A stretch of 64,000 bases of DNA from Paenibacillus swuensis (GTDB taxonomy: Bacteria > Bacillota > Bacilli > Paenibacillales > DY6): NCBI RefSeq assembly GCF_001644605.1, contig NZ_CP011388.1, forward strand, positions 3,686,501 through 3,750,500, given 5' to 3'. The position numbers and the translations under genes were made by a program. A model generated the notes under the pieces. It saw only the letters and a list, made by a program, of their open reading frames with translations, was not told the origin of the DNA and did no database searches. This document shows, in pieces, positions 50,841 through 64,000 of the stretch (positions are counted from its first letter, which is position 1; each line of letters opens with the position of its first letter).

Positions 50841-52770
50841 TCAAGATGATTTGCATAGAATTAAAGGTAAACGCATTCTAATCGGAAGCGCAGTCCGACA
50901 AACGCCGGAAATCCTGGGCTTCTTTCTGGATTCTTTGGCTATGCTTGAATGTAAGGATTGGGTGTTGAGCTATTATTTTGTAGATAACAACGATGCTGAG
51001 AAATCACGTCTAATGCTTGAACAATTCGCGACTAAACACAATCGGGTAACATGTTCGAGAAATGAAAGCACGGAACCTTACCTGCGTAATGAAAAATCAC
51101 ATTATTGGACACACACCCTTGTTTGGAAAGTCGCTGAAATGAAGAATCAAATTCTGGAAGCGGCGAGGCAAGGGGGTTACGATTATTTATTTCTTGTTGA
51201 TTCGGATCTTGTGCTTCATCCCTATACTTTGCAAAAATTGATTTCAGGGAATCGTGACATTATAGCTAATATATTCTGGACCCAGTGGTCCCCGGAAAGT
51301 CCGGAACTGCCGCAAGTATGGCTGGAGGACGATTACCGGATGTTTCATAGTAAGCCTCTATTTCATGAAAGTTCTTCAGAAGATATGGAGGTCCAAACCT
51401 TTCTTCAACAACTTCGGGAACCTGGTATCTATGAAGTGGGCGGTCTTGGCGCATGCACTCTTTTGAGCAAAAACGTTCTGGACTCTGTCATTACCTTTAC
51501 TAAATTACCGAATGTTTCCTTCTGGGGAGAGGACCGGCACTTCTGCATACGAGCGGCTGCTTTGGGATTTAAGTTATATGTCGACAGCACTTATCCGGCT
51601 TATCATCTCTATCGTGAACAGGATTTAGACGGTGTTGAGGACTATGTTGCATGTTGTAAATCGGAGGCAGGGCGAGACGGGATAACGGTTAGTCTATGTA
51701 TGATTGTGAAAAATGAAGAGAATATCCTCCCGCGATGCCTGGAATCGGTCTGTGATGTAGTCGACGAACTCATTATTGTGGATACCGGTTCGACAGACCA
51801 AACGGTTGAGGTGGCTAAACGATATGGTGCTCGAGTGTTTGAGTTTGAATGGATTGATGATTTTGCAGCGGCCCGGAATTACGCATTTCAGCAAGCTACA
51901 CAAGAATATATTCTTTGGCTGGATGCGGATGATTATTTGAAGGAAAAGGACCGGGGTCTATTTCGCAAGTTGACAAATACACTCTCCAGAGATGTTGACA
52001 GTGTCCTGATGCATACGCATCTGGCATTCGATCAACAGGGGAATGTGACGCACAGTCTGTGTCGCAATCGATTGGTTAAGCGGAACAAAGGCTTCCGGTG
52101 GGAAGGATTTGTGCATGAATGTCTGATGGTGTCGGGACAGACGCTCCAAAGTGACATTGCCGTCACCCATCAGAAAGATAAATCGTATACGGATCGGAAT
52201 CTACGGTTATACCGCTCACATTTAGCTAAAGGCGCGGAGCTTTCCCCAAGGGATATGTACTACTTTGCTAATGAGTTGAAGGATCATGGATATTGGGATG
52301 AAGCTGCGGAGTGGTATGAGCGGTTCCTGCTGGACGGTAGAGGATGGCTGGAAGACGTCATTGGCGCTTGTATTAAACAGGCGAATTGTTATGGTCAACA
52401 GGGTAATCGTTATATGCAAAAGAAGGCTTTGCTCCGTTCCTTTGAACATGGTCACCCCCGACCGGATGCTTGTTGTGCTCTGGGCGCTGTATTTATGGAA
52501 CAGGAGGATTATGTTTCGGCGGTGACTTGGTTTAAAACCGCGCTAACCTGTAATACGGAGTCGATTCTTGGGTTGGTGGATCACGCATCGTACACCTGGC
52601 TTCCTTACCTGCAATTATGTGTGTGCTATGACCGGATGGGTGACCGTGTTTCGGCTTATTCGCACCATCTGCAAGCTTGTTCTTTTCAGCCGGAACATCC
52701 GAGTATGGTATTTAACCAGAAGTATTTTGCGGAGTTAGGGTATGAGAAAAAGCCGAATGAGTGTTCTTAA
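50824..52770 (+). CDS. Two-domain glycosyltransferase with TPR-like C-terminus
   Basis: 648 residues. The N-terminal GT-A domain (about 10-275) shows ILIGSAVRQTPEILGFFLDS, the DxD-like FLVDSDLVLHP and EDRHFCIRAAALGF. A second GT2 domain (about 290-480) shows VSLCMIVKNEENILPRCLES, IIVDTGSTDQTVEVA and LWLDADDYL. The last ~160 residues are TPR-like helices (AAEWYERFLLDG, AVTWFKTALTC, AYSHHLQACSFQPEHP). The combination suggests a processive or dual-sugar transferase acting on a repetitive protein. ATG 50824 lies nine bases from AAGGAGG. It directly precedes the collagen gene. Confidence 0.87.
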   Translation: MTIVDDQDDLHRIKGKRILIGSAVRQTPEILGFFLDSLAMLECKDWVLSYYFVDNNDAEKSRLMLEQFATKHNRVTCSRNESTEPYLRNEKSHYWTHTLVWKVAEMKNQILEAARQGGYDYLFLVDSDLVLHPYTLQKLISGNRDIIANIFWTQWSPESPELPQVWLEDDYRMFHSKPLFHESSSEDMEVQTFLQQLREPGIYEVGGLGACTLLSKNVLDSVITFTKLPNVSFWGEDRHFCIRAAALGFKLYVDSTYPAYHLYREQDLDGVEDYVACCKSEAGRDGITVSLCMIVKNEENILPRCLESVCDVVDELIIVDTGSTDQTVEVAKRYGARVFEFEWIDDFAAARNYAFQQATQEYILWLDADDYLKEKDRGLFRKLTNTLSRDVDSVLMHTHLAFDQQGNVTHSLCRNRLVKRNKGFRWEGFVHECLMVSGQTLQSDIAVTHQKDKSYTDRNLRLYRSHLAKGAELSPRDMYYFANELKDHGYWDEAAEWYERFLLDGRGWLEDVIGACIKQANCYGQQGNRYMQKKALLRSFEHGHPRPDACCALGAVFMEQEDYVSAVTWFKTALTCNTESILGLVDHASYTWLPYLQLCVCYDRMGDRVSAYSHHLQACSFQPEHPSMVFNQKYFAELGYEKKPNECS

Positions 52771-52777
52771 CTGCTAG

Positions 52778-59032
<6,255 letters not shown>

Positions 59033-59164
59033 CGCTCAGAGCACATGCATCATCCACAAGAAATCGGTTAAGGTCTATGTATTTTGCCAAACATGTTATG
59101 CATGGATTGAGGGGTGATATCCCATTGCCTACAATGAACACAAATGAACGTTGGAGGGAATCGC

Positions 59165-60760
59165 ATGCATAATGTCACACTCAAATCATATCAAGCCATG
59201 GTTACCTCACCCCATTATATGGCCACGGCCGTGGGCAGCGCTATCCTTCAAGAGGGTGGTAATGCGTTCGATGCTGCCGTTGCCATAAGTGCTGCTCTTG
59301 CTGTTACCTATCCTCATATGACCGGTTTAGGCGGCGATGCCTTCTTCCTGATGTACTCAGCCGAAACAGGTATGTATACCGCGTACAATGGCAGCGGGCG
59401 CTCGGGCGCTCAGTTAAATCGAGATTATTATACGAATAGAGGGCTGACATCGATTCCGCAAAGAGGCATTGATAGCGCGATTACCGTTCCAGGGATGGTT
59501 GATGCTTGGCATGCGGTGTCGGAGCGTTATGGCTCTGTATCTTGGGAAAAATTACTGGAGCCAGCCGTACGTTATGCCAAGCAAGGTATTCCCGTATCCC
59601 GAAACCTGGAGCACTGGATTACCCGCAGTTCAGAAGCTCTTCATGCCGACCCGAAACTAAACGGACTTTATTATCCGCAAGGGCGGCCGTTGAAAGAAGG
59701 GGACCGTCTGATTCAAGCTGATCTGGCTGCGACCTTAACAGTTATTCAAGCTGAGGGCAGGGAAACTTTTTATACAGGCAAAATCATGCAGTCCATCACC
59801 CAGGCTATTCAGAACGACAAAGGCTTGTTAACCTCAGAAGATTTCATTTCACATCAAGGAGAATGGGTTGTACCGCTTAGTACATCGTACCGGGATTACG
59901 AGCTGTACCAATTGCCTCCAAACTCACAGGGCTTTAGTGCATTAATGATGATGAACATGTTAGAACATATTAATCTAAGTCAAATTCCCAGAGAATCCGC
60001 GCTGTATTATCATCTCATGACGGAAGTTACCAAACGAGCTTTCGCCGATCGCGACGCCTATTTAACAGACCCTGGCTTCCGGAACATTCCGTTAGAGATG
60101 CTTCTTTCCAAATCCTATGCCTTACAGCAGTTGAACAGCATCCGTCTTGAAGCGCCTCAAGCCGCTTCGTTTATGTCCCCTGCTATGGGTCAGGATACCG
60201 CATACGCAGCGGTTATGGATTCACAAGGCAATGCGGTTTCCTTCATCCAGAGTCTTTATTATGATTTTGGGTCGGCTTACAGCGCAGGGAGCACAGGAGT
60301 TGTTATGCAAAACAGAGGGTCTTTCTTCTCGTTAGACGCTTCCCACCCGAATGTATTAGAACCGGGCAAACGTTCGTTTCATACATTGATGCCTGCCATG
60401 GCTTCCCGAAACGGTAAACCTTATCTGCTTTACGGAACCCAAGGCGGGGAAGGGCAACCCCAGACCCAACTGTCCATTGTGACAGCTGTGTTGGATTATG
60501 GCTTGAACATTGATGAAGCGATTCGTAAGCCCCGATGGGTGTACGGACGAACCTGGGGAGATTCCGGGGACACGTTGAAATTGGAAGGACGCATACCAGA
60601 AGAAATTACCCAAGAGTTAGCAACTTGGGGGCACGCAGTAGAACGAGTCGGAAATTGGGATGGCATGATGGGACAATCGCAAGGCATTCAAGTGAGCTCA
60701 GACGGCGCTATGATCGGTGCGGCTGATCCTCGCGGGGACGGGAGTGTCATAGGTTGGTAG
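59165..60760 (+). CDS. Cytosolic gamma-glutamyltransferase-like protein (YwrD type)
   Basis: 531 residues. The Ntn-hydrolase GGT fold is clear: TSPHYMATAVGSAILQEGGN, AFDAAVAISAALAVTYPHMT, GLGGDAFFLMY and the junction MGQDTAYAAVMDSQGNAV with the expected catalytic Thr345 after self-cleavage. YGTQGGEGQPQTQ follows. There is no signal peptide, unlike secreted Ggt, matching B. subtilis YwrD, whose gene is also beside CHR transporter genes. ATG 59165 lies seven bases from GGAGGG. The CHR gene follows after 19 bases, so they are probably co-transcribed. Confidence 0.9.
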   Translation: MHNVTLKSYQAMVTSPHYMATAVGSAILQEGGNAFDAAVAISAALAVTYPHMTGLGGDAFFLMYSAETGMYTAYNGSGRSGAQLNRDYYTNRGLTSIPQRGIDSAITVPGMVDAWHAVSERYGSVSWEKLLEPAVRYAKQGIPVSRNLEHWITRSSEALHADPKLNGLYYPQGRPLKEGDRLIQADLAATLTVIQAEGRETFYTGKIMQSITQAIQNDKGLLTSEDFISHQGEWVVPLSTSYRDYELYQLPPNSQGFSALMMMNMLEHINLSQIPRESALYYHLMTEVTKRAFADRDAYLTDPGFRNIPLEMLLSKSYALQQLNSIRLEAPQAASFMSPAMGQDTAYAAVMDSQGNAVSFIQSLYYDFGSAYSAGSTGVVMQNRGSFFSLDASHPNVLEPGKRSFHTLMPAMASRNGKPYLLYGTQGGEGQPQTQLSIVTAVLDYGLNIDEAIRKPRWVYGRTWGDSGDTLKLEGRIPEEITQELATWGHAVERVGNWDGMMGQSQGIQVSSDGAMIGAADPRGDGSVIGW

Positions 60761-60779
60761 AAGGGAGTGGAATTATTCG

Positions 60780-61331
60780 ATGTTAGGTTTATTGTGGCAA
60801 TTATTTATTTCATTCGGAACGGCCACTTTATTGGGATACGGGGGAGGTCCTTCCATCATTCCGCTCTATGAAAATCAGGTAGTAGCCAGATATGGGTGGC
60901 TAACAACGGAAGAGTTTGGCAAGGCGCTGGCGTTCGGGAATGCGTTGCCTGGACCGATCGCGACGAAACTTGCAGCCTATATTGGGTTCAAAGTATCCGG
61001 TTGGGCGGGTGCTGCCGTTGCGTTAACCGCCGTTGTTTTGCCTACAGCTTTATTAATGGTTGCTTTATCCGGTGTCATGATGAAAATGCAGGACAATCCG
61101 ATTATTAAAGGAATGATTCGAGGTATACAACCGGTTATCTTTGTCATGTTAGCTATGTTGGCGTACGATTTCGTCAAATACGCCGTGAAACCGGTCTCCG
61201 GCTTATTTCCCTTTTTGCCGTTGCTCATCGCATTTGTTTATTTTGTTATGGTTCAATTTTATAATGTCAATCCGGTGTGGGGCATCTTGTTTGCCTTGGT
61301 ATTCGGTGGAATATTTTTAAGAACCGCATAA
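60780..61331 (+). CDS. Single-domain CHR (chromate) transporter
   Basis: 183 residues, one CHR domain with five to six membrane segments: LFISFGTATLLGYGGGPSII, ALAFGNALPGPIATKLAAY and VSGWAGAAVALTAVVLPTAL. Half-size CHR proteins usually act as pairs encoded side by side; no second copy is seen here, so it may work as a homodimer or use a distant partner. AAGGGAGTGG precedes the ATG. The gene order with a YwrD-like GGT recalls ywrB-ywrA in B. subtilis. Substrate may not be chromate. Confidence 0.87.
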   Translation: MLGLLWQLFISFGTATLLGYGGGPSIIPLYENQVVARYGWLTTEEFGKALAFGNALPGPIATKLAAYIGFKVSGWAGAAVALTAVVLPTALLMVALSGVMMKMQDNPIIKGMIRGIQPVIFVMLAMLAYDFVKYAVKPVSGLFPFLPLLIAFVYFVMVQFYNVNPVWGILFALVFGGIFLRTA

Positions 61332-61437
61332 ATGTAATAATACCTAACATAACCATTGTCAATTATATGATTCCTCCATTAAAATGTTATTAAACATTAC
61401 ATATCCATTGTTTGGAATGTGGCCGGAGGTGGCAATC

Positions 61438-63042
61438 ATGCATTTGACTGTGGAGCAAGCTTTATCCGTATATCCTTTATCTCAAGGTAAGCTGGTGGCC
61501 GGGGCTGCCGGTGTCAATCGAATCGTCAAGTCCATCAATGTAATGGATGCCCCTGATATTTCGGAATGGATCAAAGAAGGCGAGATGCTGTTCACGACAG
61601 CTTACTTAATTAAGGATAATCCGGATGATGCTGTGAATCTCTTGCAACAGTTAAATAAAGGGGGATCTTCAGGACTGGGCATTAAGTTAGGACGGTTCTG
61701 GGAATCCATTCCTGAGGACTTAATTACATGTGCTGATCGGATGGGCTTCCCCTTGATTGAATTGCCATATCCCTTTACCTTCTCCGACCAGATGAACGGG
61801 CTGTTTCAAGCTGAGATTAAGAAAAGCACAAGCTTACTGCAGGAAGTGCTGGATAAGCAAGTTCGTCTCATGCAATTCGCCCTACGTTCCAATCATATCC
61901 GAGAGATGTTTGACGCCATTGCGAATGTAATCGGTTATCCTATGGCCATTGTCGGCTCCCGCGGTCAAATGATTTATAATTCCTCCACTATGGCAGATCA
62001 ACAATTGTTGCAACAATGGCCATGGCCTCCCCATAAGAAATGGACCAAGCAAGCAGACGGTCAAGCATTTCGTGTCCCATTAATGAAGGATGATCAGGCT
62101 ACAGGCGCTGTATACTTCTTTAACAACCAATCCTTCCTTTCATCCATTGAAGAGGGATTATATGTGCAGGCGGCAGAAATTTTATCCTATCATATGAACT
62201 TTAATTATGAAGATTATTTTGAACATTCGGTACAGAAGGACTTTAGCTTGCTGATCAAAAGATATCTGAAGAACGGACTCCCCCTGGAAACCCTCATGGA
62301 TTACGCGGAGCGCTGGGAGATGGAGTGGCTGCATAAATCGTATCGTTGTGTTCTGACGGACTTTCCGAGTATGACAACCGGCCCGGCCCGCACCGAAAAT
62401 ATCCGAAGAATGAAAGCTGAGTATATTAGCCATGCCAGAATCCAAGATTTGAAGGGTACACATACCATATTGGAGGAAGGTGTTCTGTCCATTTATCCAG
62501 AACCGCCGGAAGCCGAGAGCGGATATCTGGAACAAGCCATCGCTGCCTGCTTGGACACCGTACGTTTTCAAGACAAGATGCAAGCCAAGGTCGCCATATC
62601 CTCACGCAAAAAGTTGCCGAAGCAACTACACGAAGCCTACGGTGAATGCCGTGAAACCCAGCGTCTGTCCCTCGAGTGGAAGATCGGAGGGAGTATTGTC
62701 CCATTCGAAATGCTTGATGTCGCCATGATATTTGAAGGTGTCTCCAGAGAGAAGATGCAAACCTTCTGCGATCGTTGGTTGGGAGGGTTGCTCAGCAAGG
62801 ATCCGGATTATGTCTTCGAGATGTTGCGGACTTTGGAAACTTATCTGGAATGTGACGGACAACTGAATGAAACAGCCAAGAAGTTATTTATTCACCGGAA
62901 TACGGCCACATACCGTATTGAAAAGCTGAGTGAAATGCTGGATGTGGATTTCAAGAACATCAATGATTTGATGCGCCTGAAAATGGCATTCTTGTTTCGC
63001 AGTATGTTGCAGAGGGACTCGGTGCGTTCTGATTATATTTAA
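61438..63042 (+). CDS. PucR-family transcriptional regulator
   Basis: 534 residues. The N-terminal PucR domain (about 1-125) has LTVEQALSVYPLSQGKLVAG, GEMLFTTAYLIKDNPDDAVN and ADRMGFPLIELPY; a central GAF-like/GGDEF-like region follows; the C-terminal HTH_30 (about 470-525) has CDGQLNETAKKLFIHRNTAT and YRIEKLSEML. PucR activates purine catabolism genes in B. subtilis. GGAGGTGG precedes ATG 61438. The following gene is XdhC-like, so control of a purine (xanthine) pathway is likely. Confidence 0.9.
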   Translation: MHLTVEQALSVYPLSQGKLVAGAAGVNRIVKSINVMDAPDISEWIKEGEMLFTTAYLIKDNPDDAVNLLQQLNKGGSSGLGIKLGRFWESIPEDLITCADRMGFPLIELPYPFTFSDQMNGLFQAEIKKSTSLLQEVLDKQVRLMQFALRSNHIREMFDAIANVIGYPMAIVGSRGQMIYNSSTMADQQLLQQWPWPPHKKWTKQADGQAFRVPLMKDDQATGAVYFFNNQSFLSSIEEGLYVQAAEILSYHMNFNYEDYFEHSVQKDFSLLIKRYLKNGLPLETLMDYAERWEMEWLHKSYRCVLTDFPSMTTGPARTENIRRMKAEYISHARIQDLKGTHTILEEGVLSIYPEPPEAESGYLEQAIAACLDTVRFQDKMQAKVAISSRKKLPKQLHEAYGECRETQRLSLEWKIGGSIVPFEMLDVAMIFEGVSREKMQTFCDRWLGGLLSKDPDYVFEMLRTLETYLECDGQLNETAKKLFIHRNTATYRIEKLSEMLDVDFKNINDLMRLKMAFLFRSMLQRDSVRSDYI

Positions 63043-63052
63043 CGATATATTT

Positions 63053-63082
63053 AGCCGGGGCCATCAGGTTCCCGGCTTTCTC
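63053..63082 (+). terminator. Terminator after the PucR-type gene
   Basis: AGCCGGG pairs with CCCGGCT and is followed by TTCTC. The T-tract is short, so some read-through into the XdhC-like gene is possible. Confidence 0.6.
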
Positions 63083-63107
63083 ATAAGTCAGAGGAGGCGC
63101 ATAGCGG

Positions 63108-64000
63108 ATGGACTCATATCAGTTATTAACTAACGTCACGAAATACAAGGATATGCCGTCTGTACTTGCAACCATTGTAGATGTACAAGGGCATGCCTAT
63201 CGCAAAGCGGGAGCTTCCATGTTGTTCCGAACCACCGGAGAAAGCATAGGCAGTATTTCGCCGGGATGTCTCGAAGCGGATTTAGCTCAACGAATAGATG
63301 ATGTTTGGAATACTGGTAAACATCAATTCGTTGATTATAATTTGCACCCGGAAGAAGATGTCATATGGGGTGAGGCCATAGGATGCGGCGGAAAAATCCG
63401 TGTATTGCTGGAGCCCGTAAGCGGACTCTTAAAATCATTGCTTGAATTGGCCTTCGCTCATATGAACCACAATCGGAAGCTTTATTTATACAGGGAATTT
63501 TACGATGATCACATCCGATATACATCCTCATTAACCGCAGCTTCTTCTATCAGTTCCAATCTGTTTGAAACATGCTTTTCCCCGCGGGAACGTTGCATCA
63601 TTTTTGGAGCGGGTGACGATGCCATCCCGTTACAACGGATATTGATAAATTTAAATTTCCGTGTGGTTATAGCAGACTGGAGAGCAGAATTATGTATGCC
63701 TGAACGATTTTCAGAGGCTGAATTCATTATTGGTGATTCGGAGTATTGTGTGAACCGACTGAAGCCTCGTTCGGGAGATTATGTATATGTAGGTAGTCAT
63801 CACTATCACCATGATCGAAAGGTTCTGGAGCTGCTCACAAAAATGAAATTAGCGTATCTCGGTGTATTAGGTTCCACGAAAAGAGTTGATATGTTGTTTA
63901 AAGGTATTTCGAGACCCGATTACGTGAAGGCGCCAGCAGGTATTTCCATCGGCGCGGAAGGTGCGGAGGAAATAGCGGTAAGTGTAGCATCCGAACTGAT
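63108..64000 (+). CDS. XdhC family protein (molybdenum-hydroxylase maturation), 5' part
   Basis: The first 297 residues are visible; the gene runs off the right edge. The XdhC N-terminal motif YRKAGASMLFRTTGESIGSI, then SPGCLEADLAQRID, is diagnostic. A Rossmann-type dinucleotide site, IIFGAGDDAIPLQRI at about residues 163-177, and YLGVLGSTKRVDML follow. XdhC binds and sulfurates the molybdenum cofactor for xanthine dehydrogenase; B. subtilis PucA is the counterpart. AGAGGAGGCG precedes ATG 63108. It suggests xanthine dehydrogenase or other purine genes downstream. Confidence 0.88.
   Translation, partial: MDSYQLLTNVTKYKDMPSVLATIVDVQGHAYRKAGASMLFRTTGESIGSISPGCLEADLAQRIDDVWNTGKHQFVDYNLHPEEDVIWGEAIGCGGKIRVLLEPVSGLLKSLLELAFAHMNHNRKLYLYREFYDDHIRYTSSLTAASSISSNLFETCFSPRERCIIFGAGDDAIPLQRILINLNFRVVIADWRAELCMPERFSEAEFIIGDSEYCVNRLKPRSGDYVYVGSHHYHHDRKVLELLTKMKLAYLGVLGSTKRVDMLFKGISRPDYVKAPAGISIGAEGAEEIAVSVASEL

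Overview
The window is chromosomal DNA from an endospore-forming Firmicute. I infer a member of the Paenibacillaceae: the recA-recX-rny-ymdB-spoVS and miaB-ymcA blocks are classic Bacilli housekeeping. A YteA-type protein, a SleB-type cortex hydrolase, SpoVS and a spore-surface collagen gene show that it sporulates. Base composition is moderate, with three strikingly GC-rich patches inside genes (in pncB, hrpB and a crtQ-like glycosyltransferase). Many starts are TTG or GTG behind strong Shine-Dalgarno sites, and ymdB appears to start at ATT.

Layout. 1-15.4 kb: end of pgsA, cinA, LexA-controlled recA, recX, rny, ymdB, a SigH-type promoter with spoVS, an M19 dipeptidase, a 2-oxoacid:ferredoxin oxidoreductase pair (korA-korB), a PduL-type phosphotransacylase, a convergent MFS transporter, miaB and ymcA. 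15.5-22.8 kb: an S-layer-homology protein followed by a complete peptide ABC transporter whose binding protein lacks a lipobox. 22.9-36.5 kb: mostly monocistronic genes, namely an atypical response regulator, an orphan amino-acid binding lipoprotein, a quinone reductase, two-way terminators, bacillithiol reductase YpdA, a DUF1796 peptidase, YteA, a kinase-like protein, YwbE, a Nudix hydrolase, pncB, a degenerate SRAP protein and an iron alcohol dehydrogenase. 36.6-43.2 kb: hrpB, an SRPBCC protein and a staphyloxanthin-like carotenoid group (desaturase/oxidase, glycosyltransferase, CrtO acyltransferase). 43.2-49.1 kb: a SleB-like hydrolase, a membrane acyltransferase, an unusual three-part protein with a nucleoside-deoxyribosyltransferase-like tail, a TIM-barrel isomerase, an aldo/keto reductase and an HD phosphohydrolase.

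The most distinctive region is 49.1-59.0 kb. A near-consensus SigE-type promoter precedes a compact, overlapping gene series: a GT2 glycosyltransferase, two small proteins, a basic-tailed small protein, a two-domain glycosyltransferase, and a 2077-residue collagen-like protein with about 610 Gly-X-Thr-type triplets and a BclA-like C-terminal domain. The two small proteins and the N-terminus of the collagen share one two-helix module centred on an AEAEK motif. I infer a mother-cell-expressed system that builds, glycosylates and anchors a very long filament on the spore surface.

59.1-64.0 kb: a cytosolic gamma-glutamyltransferase, a single-domain CHR transporter, a PucR-type regulator and the start of an XdhC-family gene, suggesting that a purine-catabolism locus continues past the right edge.
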